A DNA stretch of 64,000 nucleotides. Origin: Serratia entomophila (lineage in GTDB: Bacteria; Pseudomonadota; Gammaproteobacteria; Enterobacterales; Enterobacteriaceae). How positions within the stretch are numbered: the first letter of the stretch is position 1; each line of letters begins with the position of its first letter. Under the pieces are notes generated by a model. It did no database searches. It saw only the letters and a program-made list of their open reading frames with translations, and had not been told where the DNA came from. The stretch lies in the NCBI RefSeq assembly GCF_021462285.1, contig NZ_CP082787.1, forward strand, positions 3,782,001 to 3,846,000, given 5' to 3'. Shown here piece by piece: positions 27,779 through 36,821 of the stretch. Made by a program: the position numbers and the translations under genes.

Positions 27779-28534
27779 TTATTGCTGCGCGTAGTGCGTC
27801 GCCAGGCGCTGGCCCTTCAGCCAGCCGTCCAGTTCGCGGTAGCCCGCCCTCAGCTCTTCGTTCTGCAGGTGCGCCGGTGTCTGCGAGAAGTAAAACTGAA
27901 AATTCATCCCCTGCCGATTGCGCGCGCGGGCGTCCGCCCCGGCCTGCAACAGCATCAACGCCAGGCGCGGCGCATTGATTTTCGCCGCCAGATGCAGCGG
28001 CGTATCCCCCAGACGATCGCTTAGCGTGGCGTCCGCCCCCGCCGCCAACAACAGCCGCAGCTGTTCCTCGCGCCCGGCCAGCACCGCCGCCGCCAATGGC
28101 GTGGCGCCGGTGACGGTATTGCGCGCGTTGAGCGCGGCGCCCCGTTTCAGCAGGCTACGCAGGTATTGCGCATCCTGCAGCGTGGCGGCGGTATGCAACG
28201 CACTGTTACCGTCCAACCCGGGGGCTGCGGCATCGCTCCCCAGCTCAAGCAGCGCCTGCACGCTCTGCGGTTGTTGCGACAGCATCGCCCACTGCAGTAG
28301 CGTGAACTGCCGGTCGCCCTGCTCATGCAAACGCGCCTGGGTAGCCTGCGCGGCAATTTCCGCCGCGTCGCCACGCGCCACCGCCTGAGCCAGCGCCCAG
28401 TTGCTGCGGCCGTCGAACGGCGATGTTTCCTGCTTCATCTGTTGCTCCTTAGCCATCATCAGCAAACCGGCGACCGCGATCGGCGCCAGCAGAGCGGCCG
28501 CCAGCCCCTGCCGCAGGCGCCGCCTTTCAGGCAT
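27779..28534 (-). CDS. phlB: PhlB-like ankyrin-repeat accessory protein of phospholipase A
   Basis: The 251-residue protein has an N-terminal hydrophobic segment (about 11-27, AAALLAPIAVAGLLMMA), probably a membrane anchor or signal, then ankyrin repeats (about 70-205, e.g. NSALHTAATLQDAQYLRSLL and GDTPLHLAAKINAPRLALML). It overlaps the end of phlA by eight bases (ATGCCTGA). In Serratia the phospholipase gene phlA is followed by phlB, whose product restrains PhlA inside the producer. Gene order and domain type support that role, though the name rests on context as much as on sequence. Confidence 0.85.
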   Translation of the reverse strand: MPERRRLRQGLAAALLAPIAVAGLLMMAKEQQMKQETSPFDGRSNWALAQAVARGDAAEIAAQATQARLHEQGDRQFTLLQWAMLSQQPQSVQALLELGSDAAAPGLDGNSALHTAATLQDAQYLRSLLKRGAALNARNTVTGATPLAAAVLAGREEQLRLLLAAGADATLSDRLGDTPLHLAAKINAPRLALMLLQAGADARARNRQGMNFQFYFSQTPAHLQNEELRAGYRELDGWLKGQRLATHYAQQ

Positions 28535-29489
28535 TAGCCTTCGCCTCCCACGGCTTTTGCTCCGCCATCGAACCGATCACTTTATCGATGCCGTGCGCCG
28601 TCAGGCTGCGATCCAGATGCTTGCTCGGCCGCCAGTCGTCTATGCCGCTCAGGGTATCACCGTTGGCCAGCGTGATGTTGTGCCCGATGGCGTCCGGGAT
28701 CAGCGAGGTCGATTCCTGCGTGCTGGTCAGCATGTCATATTGCTCGCTGTAGCGGCGAATGCCGCCGGCTTCCGCATCCCGCTTGGCGGCAGCGGGATCG
28801 ATGCCCAGACGGTTCAGCGTGTAGTCAGACACGCCGGCCGCATTAAAGGTCACCGCCACGGTACCGGTCGCCAGCGCTGCCGTGGCCGCAAGGCCGCCGC
28901 CAAGCGAGTGGCCGGCGATTGCCAGCGCTCCGCCGAACGCCGCCTTGGCGGTTTTGGCTACCGCCACCGCCTGATTGTATTGCACATCGTCATAGCCGGT
29001 AGCCTGGCGCACGTTGCTCAGCCAATCACGCCAGTCGTTAGTGCCGGCGAACGCCAGCACATACTGATTGTCGTCGCTGTAGATACCTGCCTGGAAGCCC
29101 GAGGCCGCATCGTGCAAGCTGGCCGGATCGATACCGGCGCCAAGCAGCGCACTGTCGCTCAGGCGGGTAAATCCGGCTACGCCCTGGCCATTCAGGCTGT
29201 AAACGTCCTTGGCCAACAGCGCCAGCGCATAATCCCCCTGTTGCGATTGCTGCCCGCGGCTCACGCCCGGGCTGGCCGCCGGGGCAGCCGCCGCCGAGAT
29301 ATCGCTGACCAGCGAATCGAGCAGGTTGCGGGCGTTCATGCCGTTTTGTGAAAATGCGGCCGCCGGTGCCTGCGCCCCTGGCGTTTCAATCGGCGGCGCG
29401 GGCCTTGCCGCTTCGGGCTGCGCGCGCGCTGCTGCAGGCGGCATCGCCACCGGGGATACCGCAGAGGTAAAGCTTAAAGACATACTCAT
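28527..29489 (-). CDS. phlA: Secreted phospholipase A1 (cytolysin PhlA)
   Basis: PhlA hydrolyses phospholipids and acts as a haemolysin/cytotoxin in Serratia; it is exported by the flagellar type III apparatus. The 320-residue product has a lipase class 3 core with the GXSXG elbow IAGHSLGGGL (Ser195), preceded by VLAFAGTNDWRDWLSNV. The first ~75 residues are Ala/Pro-rich, low in structure, and lack a Sec signal peptide, consistent with flagellar export. AAGGAG precedes the ATG at 29489. A candidate FliA promoter lies 58 bp upstream, and phlB overlaps the 3' end. The pair is inserted between srmB and grcA. Confidence 0.93.
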   Translation of the reverse strand: MSMSLSFTSAVSPVAMPPAAARAQPEAARPAPPIETPGAQAPAAAFSQNGMNARNLLDSLVSDISAAAAPAASPGVSRGQQSQQGDYALALLAKDVYSLNGQGVAGFTRLSDSALLGAGIDPASLHDAASGFQAGIYSDDNQYVLAFAGTNDWRDWLSNVRQATGYDDVQYNQAVAVAKTAKAAFGGALAIAGHSLGGGLAATAALATGTVAVTFNAAGVSDYTLNRLGIDPAAAKRDAEAGGIRRYSEQYDMLTSTQESTSLIPDAIGHNITLANGDTLSGIDDWRPSKHLDRSLTAHGIDKVIGSMAEQKPWEAKANA

Positions 29490-29546
29490 GCCGACTCCTT
29501 GTCGATAGACTCGATCTACTCAGCAACCAAATGGATGCTGCTGTAG

Positions 29547-29573
29547 CTATCGGCAGGTCGGAGGAGTTCTGTA
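29547..29573 (-). promoter_or_regulatory. Candidate FliA (sigma-28) promoter of phlA
   Basis: On the minus strand TACA (29573-29570), 15 bp, then GCCGATAG (29554-29547). The flagellar class 3 consensus is TAAA-N15-GCCGATAA, so this differs by one base in each box. Phospholipase expression is known to follow flagellar genes in Serratia and Yersinia, which makes the match plausible. Confidence 0.75.
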
Positions 29574-29634
29574 ATGCGGGGAATTATCTTTGCGCGGAAT
29601 GTGATCCGGATTCAATTTCCAGATCGCCGCCAAT

Positions 29635-29656
29635 AAGAAAGGGAGCCGAAGCTCCC
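29635..29656 (-). terminator. Rho-independent terminator after grcA
   Basis: On the minus strand GGGAGC-TTCG-GCTCCC is followed by TTTCTT. This is a UUCG tetraloop hairpin 19 bp beyond the grcA stop. Confidence 0.85.
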
Positions 29657-29675
29657 CCGTTGGCTGCGTCGCCGC

Positions 29676-30059
29676 TTACAGGCTTTCTGTAAAGGTACGG
29701 GCGATAACGTCGCGCTGCTGTTCTGGCGTCAGCGAGTTGAAGCGCACCGCATAGCCGGAAACGCGAATAGTCAGCTGCGGGTATTTTTCCGGATGCTTCA
29801 CCGCATCTTCCAGCGTTTCACGACGCAGCACGTTGACGTTCAGGTGCTGGCCGCCTTCCACGCGCACGGTCGGTTGCATTTCCAACGGCACTTCGCGGTA
29901 TTCGATCTGGCCCAGATCGCTCACCGGCACCACCTGATCTTCCGCGTAGTTCGCCTTGGCGCACACGCAGCGGGCTTCCGCTTTTTCGTCATCCAGCAGC
30001 CAGAAAGAATTCACCAGCGCCTGGTCCTTCGCTTTGGTAATTTGAATACCGGTAATCAT
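29676..30059 (-). CDS. grcA: Autonomous glycyl radical cofactor GrcA
   Basis: GrcA (YfiD) replaces the oxygen-damaged C-terminal domain of pyruvate formate-lyase, restoring activity after oxygen exposure. The 127-residue product has the glycyl-radical loop RVSGYAVRF near the C-terminus and the family segment [19 protein letters not shown]. The ATG at 30059 has GGAGG seven bases upstream. The promoter carries two FNR sites 53 bp apart, as in E. coli yfiD, so induction under low oxygen is expected. Confidence 0.98.
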   Translation of the reverse strand: MITGIQITKAKDQALVNSFWLLDDEKAEARCVCAKANYAEDQVVPVSDLGQIEYREVPLEMQPTVRVEGGQHLNVNVLRRETLEDAVKHPEKYPQLTIRVSGYAVRFNSLTPEQQRDVIARTFTESL

Positions 30060-30154
30060 TTTGTTGCCTCCGTACAAGGGCGAAAAATTCTACTTCGTAA
30101 AAAACCCAATTCTGGTTTCGGCCATTTGGTAAAACCATTGTTGTCTTGTTGTTC

Positions 30155-30249
30155 TGTATACCAGCCTGGCCGGGTCAATTCTTTGATTAAAGTCAATTTT
30201 TTCTGGGTGACCATGGTGATGGCCAAGGCAAATTTCTGTTTTATATCAA
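30155..30249 (-). promoter_or_regulatory. grcA promoter with two FNR sites
   Basis: A -10 TATACA lies at 30160-30155. FNR site I, TTGAT-TAAA-GTCAA (30183-30196), has one mismatch to TTGATNNNNATCAA. Its centre, 30189.5, falls about 41 bp before the start site implied by the -10. Site II (30249-30236) is TTGAT-ATAA-AACAG, one good half-site, centred 53 bp further upstream. E. coli yfiD has FNR at -40.5 and -93.5, the same 53-bp interval. Confidence 0.8.
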
Positions 30250-30405
30250 TTTTCCCCCGCGGGCCTGAAGCAATTATTTTTGTAAAATTTCAAAAATAAT
30301 TGCATGGTCGCGAACGGTGACAACATGAAAAGCGGGTTTCGCTACGGAGAGCGAAACGGTAAGCTATGCCCGATGAATTGCTAACGAAAACAAAGGAGAG
30401 CGTTT

Positions 30406-31089
30406 ATGTCTACCTCCCTCACCTGGCATGACGTTATCGGCAAAGAAAAAGAGCAGCCCTATTTTGTTGAAACGCTCGCCTTTGTTGCCGCTGAACGCCA
30501 GGCCGGTAAGACCATTTATCCACCGCAGAAAGATGTGTTCAACACCTTCCGTTTCACCGAACTGGCGGACGTAAAAGTGGTGATCCTCGGCCAGGATCCT
30601 TATCACGGCCCCAATCAGGCCCACGGTCTGTCTTTCTCGGTGCGCCCCGGCGTGCCGGCGCCGCCTTCGCTGGTGAACATGTACAAAGAGCTGACGACCG
30701 ATATTCCCGGCTTTGAGCGCCCGAACCACGGCTACCTGCAAAGCTGGGCCGAACAGGGCGTGCTGTTGCTCAATACGGTGCTGACCGTTGAAGGTGGCCG
30801 CGCGCATTCGCACGCCAACCTGGGCTGGGAAACCTTCACCGACAAAGTGATCGCCGCGCTGAATGAAAATCGCGAAGGGGTGGTGTTCCTGCTGTGGGGT
30901 TCGCATGCGCAGAAGAAAGGCAACTTTATCGATCGCCAGCGCCATCACGTGCTGAAAGCGCCGCACCCTTCGCCGCTGTCCGCGCACCGCGGCTTCCTCG
31001 GCTGCCGCCATTTCTCCCAGGCCAATCAGCTGCTGGAACAGCAGGGGCTGAAGCCGATCGATTGGCTGCCACGGCTGCCGCAGGAATAA
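30406..31089 (+). CDS. ung: Uracil-DNA glycosylase
   Basis: Ung excises uracil from DNA, starting base-excision repair. The 227-residue family-1 enzyme shows [18 protein letters not shown] with catalytic Asp, the Phe-bearing uracil pocket, LLLNTVLTV, and the DNA-intercalation loop [17 protein letters not shown] precedes the ATG. A perfect 8-bp hairpin GTTTCGCT/AGCGAAAC (30336-30357) lies in the leader; its function is unknown. It ends at a bidirectional terminator facing grpE. Confidence 0.98.
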   Translation: MSTSLTWHDVIGKEKEQPYFVETLAFVAAERQAGKTIYPPQKDVFNTFRFTELADVKVVILGQDPYHGPNQAHGLSFSVRPGVPAPPSLVNMYKELTTDIPGFERPNHGYLQSWAEQGVLLLNTVLTVEGGRAHSHANLGWETFTDKVIAALNENREGVVFLLWGSHAQKKGNFIDRQRHHVLKAPHPSPLSAHRGFLGCRHFSQANQLLEQQGLKPIDWLPRLPQE

Positions 31090-31100
31090 TCCGGACGCAA

Positions 31101-31128
31101 AAAAGGCACCCTCAGGTGCCTTTCTTTA
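31101..31128 (+). terminator. Bidirectional terminator between ung and grpE
   Basis: AAGGCACC-CTCA-GGTGCCTT has A-rich and T-rich flanks on both strands (aaaa before, tttctt after), serving both convergent genes. Confidence 0.85.
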
Positions 31129-31145
31129 TGATGCTGACGGGGCTA

Positions 31146-31730
31146 TCAGGCCTTGGCTTTGGAAACCGCGACCATCGCCGGGCGCAACAGACGGCCGTTC
31201 AGCGTATAGCCTTTTTGCATCACCATCATCACGTGGTTCGGCTGGTGATCGGCGGACTCCATCAGGCTCATCGCCTGGTGCACTTCCGGATTGAACGGCA
31301 CGTTGACGTCGCCGACGATCTCGATGCCGTACTTGCGCACCACGTCCTGCAACGACTTCAGCGTCAGCTCGATGCCTTCGATCATCGCCGCCAGCTCAGG
31401 GTTGTTCTTATCCGCCAGCTCCAGCGCGCGCTCCAGGTTATCGAGCACCGGCAGCAGATCGCCGGAGAATTTTTCCAGCGCGAACTTGTGCGCTTTCTCG
31501 ATATCCAGTTCGGTGCGGCGACGGACGTTCTCCATCTCCGCCTTGGCGCGCAGCAGGCTATCGCGTTCATGTTGCTGAGCTTCAGCCAGTTGAGCTTCCA
31601 GCTCGGCAATGCGCTCATCACGCAGATCGACGCCCTCCGCCGCTTCCGGCAGCACTTCCCCGTGCAGGGCCTGCTGTTCCATTTCTTCCGAGACTTGCTC
31701 GTTTGGCGTCTTCTGTTCTTTACTACTCAT
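31146..31730 (-). CDS. grpE: Nucleotide exchange factor GrpE
   Basis: GrpE releases ADP from DnaK. The 194-residue product has a long N-terminal coiled coil (about 35-90, [20 protein letters not shown]) and the C-terminal beta domain with family signature [17 protein letters not shown] and [18 protein letters not shown]. It stands alone, divergent from nadK, under an exact sigma-32 promoter, so it is a heat-shock gene. Confidence 0.98.
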   Translation of the reverse strand: MSSKEQKTPNEQVSEEMEQQALHGEVLPEAAEGVDLRDERIAELEAQLAEAQQHERDSLLRAKAEMENVRRRTELDIEKAHKFALEKFSGDLLPVLDNLERALELADKNNPELAAMIEGIELTLKSLQDVVRKYGIEIVGDVNVPFNPEVHQAMSLMESADHQPNHVMMVMQKGYTLNGRLLRPAMVAVSKAKA

Positions 31731-31774
31731 GAATATCTCCGCGTTTTAGCATTAATCTCGCAACTTGGCTTATT

Positions 31775-31800
31775 ATGGGGATCAAAACCGGGGTTTCAAG
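31775..31800 (-). promoter_or_regulatory. Sigma-32 heat-shock promoter of grpE
   Basis: On the minus strand CTTGAAA (31800-31794), a 13-bp spacer, then CCCCAT (31780-31775) followed by AAT. This matches the sigma-32 consensus CTTGAA-N13/14-CCCCATNT. Confidence 0.9.
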
Positions 31801-31854
31801 TCAACCGGTCACAATGTGGGGCATAAACTGGCTCCGGTGAGGAAAATCACAACA

Positions 31855-32733
31855 ATGAATAAAAAATTCGCCTGTATTGGCATTGTTGGCCACCCGCGTC
31901 ACCCTTCGGCGCTGGCAACGCACGAGATGCTGTTCCACTGGCTGGTCGCCCGCGGCTATTCGGTGATGGTCGAACGGCAAATCGCCCAGGATTTGGCGCT
32001 GAAAGACGCCGTGACCGGCAGCCTGGCGGACATCGGCCAGCGCGCCGATCTGGCGGTGGTGGTCGGCGGCGACGGCAACATGCTCGGCGCCGCACGCGTG
32101 CTGGCGCGCTACGACATCAAGGTGATCGGGGTGAACCGCGGCAACCTGGGGTTCCTCACCGATCTCGATCCCGACAACGCGCTGCAGCAATTGGCGGACG
32201 TGCTGGAGGGCGAATACATCGATGAACAGCGCTTCCTGCTGGAAACCATCGTGCACAAAGAGCACCAGCAGTGCCGCATCAGCACCGCCATCAACGAAGT
32301 GGTGTTGCACCCCGGCAAGGTGGCGCACATGATCGAATTCGAAGTGTATATCGACGATCGTTTCGCGTTCTCCCAGCGTTCCGACGGCCTGATCATCGCC
32401 ACCCCGACCGGCTCCACCGCCTATTCGCTCTCCGCCGGCGGGCCGATCCTCACCCCGTCGCTGGAGGCCATCGCGCTGGTGCCGATGTTCCCGCACACCC
32501 TCTCCGCCCGGCCGCTGGTGATCAACGGCGACAGCACCATCCGGCTGAAGTTTTCGCAGATCGGCAGCGACCTGGAAATCAGCTGCGACAGCCAGATCGC
32601 ACTGCCTATTCAGGAAGGCGAAGAGGTATTGATACGCCGCAGTGATTTCCACCTGAATCTTATTCACCCCAAGGACTACAGCTATTTCAACACGTTAAGC
32701 ACAAAATTGGGCTGGTCAAAAAAATTGTTCTAA
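31855..32733 (+). CDS. nadK: NAD kinase
   Basis: NadK phosphorylates NAD to NADP. The 292-residue product equals the E. coli length and has the catalytic [14 protein letters not shown] (GGDG motif, about 70-75), the NE/D segment [16 protein letters not shown] and [24 protein letters not shown] start at the ATG at 31855 ([17 protein letters not shown]); GAGG lies upstream with long spacing. It is divergent from grpE and followed by recN. Confidence 0.97.
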   Translation: MNKKFACIGIVGHPRHPSALATHEMLFHWLVARGYSVMVERQIAQDLALKDAVTGSLADIGQRADLAVVVGGDGNMLGAARVLARYDIKVIGVNRGNLGFLTDLDPDNALQQLADVLEGEYIDEQRFLLETIVHKEHQQCRISTAINEVVLHPGKVAHMIEFEVYIDDRFAFSQRSDGLIIATPTGSTAYSLSAGGPILTPSLEAIALVPMFPHTLSARPLVINGDSTIRLKFSQIGSDLEISCDSQIALPIQEGEEVLIRRSDFHLNLIHPKDYSYFNTLSTKLGWSKKLF

Positions 32734-32751
32734 AAACCTCGCCAGCCACTT

Positions 32752-32811
32752 TACTGTATATAAAACCAGTTTATACTGTATGAAACTACAGTTATGTGTT
32801 TATACACAGGA
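32752..32811 (+). promoter_or_regulatory. recN SOS promoter with two LexA boxes and a probable third
   Basis: Box 1 (32752-32771) has the core CTGTATATAAAACCAG, one mismatch to CTGT-N8-ACAG. Box 2 (32774-32793) has the perfect core CTGTATGAAACTACAG. Box 3 (about 32792-32811) has ATGTGTTTATACACAG, one mismatch. A TATACT -10 (32772-32777) lies between and overlaps boxes 1-2, so LexA covers the promoter. recN of E. coli is likewise multiply LexA-controlled. Confidence 0.88.
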
Positions 32812-32819
32812 AGGTTCCC

Positions 32820-34481
32820 ATGCTGGCGCAATTGACCATCAGCAATTTTGCTATCGTTCGTGAGTTGGAAATTGATTTTCAACCGGGCATGACGGCGATT
32901 ACCGGTGAAACCGGCGCCGGCAAATCCATCGCCATCGACGCGCTGGGCCTGTGCCTCGGCAACCGCGCCGACGGCAACGTGGTGCGCCTGGGAGCCCCCC
33001 GCGCCGACATCTGCGCCCGTTTCTCGCTGGCGGACACCCCCTCCGCCCGCGAATGGCTGGAGCAGAACCAGCTGGACGACAGCAACGAATGCCTGCTGCG
33101 CCGCGTGATCAACGCCGACGGCCGCTCACGCGGCTTTATCAACGGCACCGCGGTGCCGCTGTCGCAGCTGCGCGAGCTGGGCCAACGCCTGATCCAAATT
33201 CACGGCCAGCACGCCCACCAGCTGCTGCTCAAACCGGAACACCAAAAAGAGCTGCTCGACGCCTACGCCGACGAACCCGCCCTGCTGGCGGCGATGCGCC
33301 TGGCCTACCAGCGCTGGCACCAGAGCTGCCGCGAGCTGGCGCACCATCAGCAGCAGTCCATCGAACGCGAGGCCCGCAGGCAGCTGCTGCAGTATCAACT
33401 CAAAGAGCTGAACGAATTCGCACCGCAGGCCGGGGAGTTCGAGCAAACCGACGCGGAATACAAGCGCCTGGCCAACAGCGGCCAGTTGCTGACCCTCAGC
33501 CAGCAAACCCTGCAGCTGCTGGCCGACGACGAAGAACACAACATGCTCAGCCAGCTCTACAGCGCCAGGCACCTGGTGATTGAGCTGGCCGGCATGGACG
33601 AAAAGCTGAACGGCCTTCTGGAGATGCTGGAAGAGGCTTCGATTCAGATCAGCGAGGCCAGCGACGAACTGCGCCACTACGCCGATCGCATGGATCTGGA
33701 TCCAAATCGCCTGCACGAGCTGGAGCAACGCCTGTCGCGCCAGATCAATCTGGCGCGCAAGCACCATGTCGCGCCCGAGGAACTGCCGCAGCTGCATCAG
33801 CAATTGCTGGATGAACAACAGCTGCTGTCTCAGCAGGAAAGCGACCACGAGCACCTGAACGAGGCGGTCACCCTGCACCATCAGCAGGCGCTGGCGCTGG
33901 CGGAACAATTGCATGCGAAGCGCCAGCACTATGCGGCCGAGTTGACCGCGCTTATCACCGACAGCATGCAGGCACTCTCGATGCCGCACGGCAAATTCAA
34001 CATTGAGGTGCGCTTCGAGCCGCAATACCTGAGTGCCGAAGGCGCCAGCCGCAGCGAATTTTGCGTCTCCACCAACCCGGGCCAGCCGCTGCAGCCGTTG
34101 GCGAAGGTGGCTTCCGGCGGCGAACTGTCGCGCATCGCGCTGGCCATCCAGGTGATCACCGCCCGCAAGATGGAAACCCCGGCGCTGATTTTCGACGAAG
34201 TGGACGTGGGCATCAGCGGGCCGACCGCCGCCATTGTCGGCCGGCTGCTGCGCCAGCTTGGCGAATCCACCCAGGTGATGTGCGTGACGCACCTGCCGCA
34301 GGTGGCGGGCTGCGGGCATCAGCATCTGTTTGTCAGCAAACAAACCGACGGTACCGAAACCGAAACGCAGATGGCGCCGTTGGATAAACGTGCCCGTTTG
34401 CAGGAGCTGGCGCGCCTGCTCGGCGGTAGCGAAGTGACCCGAAATACCCTAGCCAACGCGAAAGAGCTGCTTGCTGCATAA
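32820..34481 (+). CDS. recN: DNA repair protein RecN
   Basis: RecN is an SMC-like ATPase of double-strand-break repair. The 553-residue product equals E. coli. Walker A is GETGAGKS (about 29-36), two coiled-coil arms span about 150-370, and the C-terminal head has the ABC signature [16 protein letters not shown], Walker [14 protein letters not shown] and the D-loop. AGGAAGG precedes the ATG at 32820. The SOS boxes immediately upstream indicate strong DNA-damage induction. Confidence 0.98.
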   Translation: MLAQLTISNFAIVRELEIDFQPGMTAITGETGAGKSIAIDALGLCLGNRADGNVVRLGAPRADICARFSLADTPSAREWLEQNQLDDSNECLLRRVINADGRSRGFINGTAVPLSQLRELGQRLIQIHGQHAHQLLLKPEHQKELLDAYADEPALLAAMRLAYQRWHQSCRELAHHQQQSIEREARRQLLQYQLKELNEFAPQAGEFEQTDAEYKRLANSGQLLTLSQQTLQLLADDEEHNMLSQLYSARHLVIELAGMDEKLNGLLEMLEEASIQISEASDELRHYADRMDLDPNRLHELEQRLSRQINLARKHHVAPEELPQLHQQLLDEQQLLSQQESDHEHLNEAVTLHHQQALALAEQLHAKRQHYAAELTALITDSMQALSMPHGKFNIEVRFEPQYLSAEGASRSEFCVSTNPGQPLQPLAKVASGGELSRIALAIQVITARKMETPALIFDEVDVGISGPTAAIVGRLLRQLGESTQVMCVTHLPQVAGCGHQHLFVSKQTDGTETETQMAPLDKRARLQELARLLGGSEVTRNTLANAKELLAA

Positions 34482-34530
34482 AAAAGCTCAACTTTTTCAC
34501 TTTCCCGAGGTCTGACTTTGGCGCTGTTTG

Positions 34531-34897
34531 CCCAATAGATTTCAAGATGCGCCAAAGCGGCAGCCGAACGCATCCTCGTGAACCCGGTCAACCAAGTGAC
34601 GGGCGTCAGCGAGTGCGGCCAACGCCGCTACAACTTGAAAGGTGAAGGGTTACCCAATAGATTTCGAGCTGTAGCAAGGCGGCAATCGAGTGAATCCCCG
34701 GGAGCTTAGCCAACTAAGTGACTGGGGTGAACGAGTGCGGCCAACGCCGCTACAACTTGAAAGGTGAAGGGTTACCCAATAGATTTCGAGCTGTAGCAAG
34801 GCGGCAATCGAGTGAATCCCCGGGAGCTTAGCCAACTAAGTGACTGGGGTGAACGAGTGCGGCCAACGCCGCTACAACTTGAAAGATGAAGGGTATA
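34531..34897. repeat. Three tandem ~120-bp palindromic repeats between recN and bamE
   Basis: Unit A is 34531-34650, unit B 34651-34772 and unit C 34773-34897. B and C are identical apart from one base (AAAGGTG versus AAAGATG) until their ends; A is more diverged. Each begins TACCCAATAG or CCCAATAG and ends near GAAGGGT, and the arms (TTTCGAGCTGTAGC versus GCTACAACTTGAAA) are complementary, so each unit can form a long hairpin. A fourth copy lies at 16677-16799. They fill most of the 482-bp gap before bamE. Confidence 0.9.
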
Positions 34898-34963
34898 AAG
34901 GTTTCCAACGGCTGCAAGGTCTATTATCATCGGCATCCTATGCCCTAAAGGAATGTGATTACT

Positions 34964-35305
34964 ATGCGCTGTAAAACGCTGACTGCTGCCGCTGTGGTTC
35001 TTGTGATGCTGACTGCAGGCTGTTCTACTTTTGAAAAGGTGGTTTATCGGCCTGACATCAACCAGGGGAACTACCTGACGTCGACCGACGTGGCGAAAAT
35101 CCAAAAAGGTATGACCCAGCAACAGGTTGCTTACACATTGGGCACGCCAATGCTGCAAGACCCGTTCGGTACTCAGACGTGGTTCTATGTGTTCCGCCAG
35201 CAACCTGGCCATGAAGATATTACCCAGCAAACCCTGACGCTGACCTTCGACAGCGCAGGCGTGCTGACCGATATTCAGAACAAACCGGCGCTGACCAAGC
35301 AATAG
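34964..35305 (+). CDS. bamE: Outer membrane assembly lipoprotein BamE
   Basis: BamE is the small lipoprotein of the BAM complex that inserts beta-barrel proteins into the outer membrane. The 113-residue product has a lipoprotein signal (MLTAGCST, lipid-bearing Cys about residue 20), the conserved [12 protein letters not shown] and the [12 protein letters not shown] and [11 protein letters not shown] segments. The ATG at 34964 has AAGGA eleven bases upstream. It is followed by a bidirectional terminator shared with ratB. Confidence 0.97.
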   Translation: MRCKTLTAAAVVLVMLTAGCSTFEKVVYRPDINQGNYLTSTDVAKIQKGMTQQQVAYTLGTPMLQDPFGTQTWFYVFRQQPGHEDITQQTLTLTFDSAGVLTDIQNKPALTKQ

Positions 35306-35396
35306 GCGCAGGAACTATCGTCCGGCCCCTGAGGGACGAATCAGGTTCTTCATGACAGTCACAGGCTGCAACTCGGAAGATAAAATTCTGATAAAA

Positions 35397-35428
35397 AATA
35401 AGGCGCTGAATGCGCCTTATTTTTTTGC
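35397..35428. terminator. Bidirectional terminator between bamE and ratB
   Basis: AATAAGGCGC-TGAAT-GCGCCTTATT with a T run on the plus strand and an A run before it on the minus side. The ratB stop codon (35417-35419) lies inside the right arm. Confidence 0.88.
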
Positions 35429-35701
35429 CTGCTCCGCCCGTTGGCGGCGCAGTTCTTTGGGATCGGCAATCAGCGGCCGGTAAATCTCCACCCGGTCGCC
35501 GTCGCTCAGCACATCGCCCAGCTTGGCCGGGCGGCTGTAGATGCCCAGCTTGTTGCTCTGCAGATCGATATCCCGGCGCAATTCCAGCAACCCGGAGGCC
35601 TGAATCGCCTGCTCAACGTTGCTGCCTTCGGCCAGCTTCACCTTGCGCAGGTACTGACGCTCCGGCAAGGCGTACACCACCTCGACCTGGATCTCAGACA
35701 C
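35417..35701 (-). CDS. ratB: RnfH/UPF0125-family protein RatB
   Basis: This is a 94-residue ubiquitin-like RnfH-family protein, partner gene of ratA; the molecular role is unknown. It contains [30 protein letters not shown] and the family-defining [11 protein letters not shown] and [24 protein letters not shown] start at the GTG at 35701 because the homologous region begins there and it overlaps the end of ratA by eight bases; an upstream in-frame ATG lies deep inside ratA. Confidence 0.93.
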   Translation of the reverse strand: MSEIQVEVVYALPERQYLRKVKLAEGSNVEQAIQASGLLELRRDIDLQSNKLGIYSRPAKLGDVLSDGDRVEIYRPLIADPKELRRQRAEQAKK

Positions 35702-36128
35702 TGTAAACCTCTTTCGCCCGCTGGGTGAAAGCCTGCACCATACTGCCCGCCAGCTCTTTGAATACCTTGCCGAACGCCAGCTCAATCAGCTTGTTGGTGA
35801 ATTCAAAATCCAGGTGCAGCTCAACCTTGCAGGCCTCTTCGCTCAGCGGCGTGAACTGCCAGCCGCCTATCAGCTTGCGGAACGGGCCGTCGACCAGCTG
35901 CATGTTGATGCTCTGGTTATCCAGCAGCGTGTTGCGCGTGGTGAAAGTCTTGCTGATACCGGCCTTGGCGACGTCTACCGCGGCGGTCATTTCGTTATTG
36001 GACGCGTTAATCACCCGGCTGCCGGTGCAGCCAGGCAGAAAATCGGGGTAAGAATCAACATCGTTAACCAACTGGTACATCTGCTCGGCGCTGAACGGCA
36101 CTAACGCAGATCGACTGATCTGGGGCAT
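35694..36128 (-). CDS. ratA: Ribosome association toxin RatA (START/SRPBCC family)
   Basis: The 144-residue protein belongs to the START-like coenzyme Q-binding family (related to Coq10). E. coli RatA is reported to bind 50S subunits and block 70S formation; a lipid or quinone role is also discussed. Features: [30 protein letters not shown] and [21 protein letters not shown]. The ATG at 36128 has AGGA six bases upstream. It is coupled to ratB and divergent from smpB. Confidence 0.93.
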   Translation of the reverse strand: MPQISRSALVPFSAEQMYQLVNDVDSYPDFLPGCTGSRVINASNNEMTAAVDVAKAGISKTFTTRNTLLDNQSINMQLVDGPFRKLIGGWQFTPLSEEACKVELHLDFEFTNKLIELAFGKVFKELAGSMVQAFTQRAKEVYSV

Positions 36129-36289
36129 ATCATTTCCTGTAAGACACAAAACGTACAGATGATACCATTTATCTATCGGCAAACAAAAAACCTGCTATAC
36201 AACGGATAGGTCAAAAATGCGAAAAATTGCGCAGGTGCTGAACGGGAAAGGATTTCTTTCGCTGACGCATCCAGTATAATGAACGCACT

Positions 36290-36772
36290 ATGACAAAGAA
36301 AAAAGCACACAAACCCGGTTCCGCCACCATTGCTCAAAACAAGCGTGCGCGTTTCGAATACTCCATTGAGGAAGAGTTCGAGGCGGGTTTGTCGCTGCAA
36401 GGGTGGGAAGTTAAATCGCTGCGTGCCGGCAAAGCTAACCTCAGCGACAGCTACGTTACCTTCCGTGACGGTGAAGCCTATCTGTTTGGCGCCACCATCA
36501 GCCCGCTTAACGTCGCCTCAACGCACGTGGTATGCGATCCGACGCGCACCCGCAAACTGCTGCTGAACAGGCGCGAGCTGGACACCCTGCTTGGCCGCGT
36601 AAACCGCGAAGGTTACACCGTGGTGGCCCTGTCCATGTATTGGAAAAATGCCTGGAGCAAGGTCAAAATCGGCGTAGCCAAGGGCAAGAAAGAACACGAT
36701 AAGCGCGATGACATCAAAGATCGTGAATGGCAGACGGCGAAAGCCCGTATCATGAAGCATGCCAACCGATAA
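36290..36772 (+). CDS. smpB: SsrA-binding protein SmpB
   Basis: SmpB binds the tRNA-like domain of tmRNA and carries it to stalled ribosomes. The 160-residue OB-fold protein equals the E. coli length, with [20 protein letters not shown], the signature [19 protein letters not shown] and a basic C-terminal tail ([20 protein letters not shown]) that enters the mRNA channel. A perfect -10 TATAAT (36275-36280) lies 10 bp before the ATG. ssrA follows 50 bp downstream. Confidence 0.98.
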   Translation: MTKKKAHKPGSATIAQNKRARFEYSIEEEFEAGLSLQGWEVKSLRAGKANLSDSYVTFRDGEAYLFGATISPLNVASTHVVCDPTRTRKLLLNRRELDTLLGRVNREGYTVVALSMYWKNAWSKVKIGVAKGKKEHDKRDDIKDREWQTAKARIMKHANR

Positions 36773-36801
36773 GCCTCTGGCTTAACGAGGTAAACTTCTG
36801 G

Positions 36802-36807
36802 TATACT
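36802..36807 (+). promoter_or_regulatory. -10 element of ssrA
   Basis: TATACT lies 15 bp before the mature tmRNA start. The -35 is weak, and the short distance leaves room for the small 5' leader removed by RNase P. Confidence 0.55.
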
Positions 36808-36821
36808 GCACAAAGTTACTT

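Noticed and set aside
33126..34343. 405-codon minus-strand frame opposite recN
   Set aside because: Shadow of recN; Gln/Leu-rich mirror composition and no family features.
34531..34897. CRISPR array reading of the recN-bamE repeats
   Set aside because: Units are ~120 bp, head-to-tail without spacers, palindromic throughout, and no cas genes are in the window.
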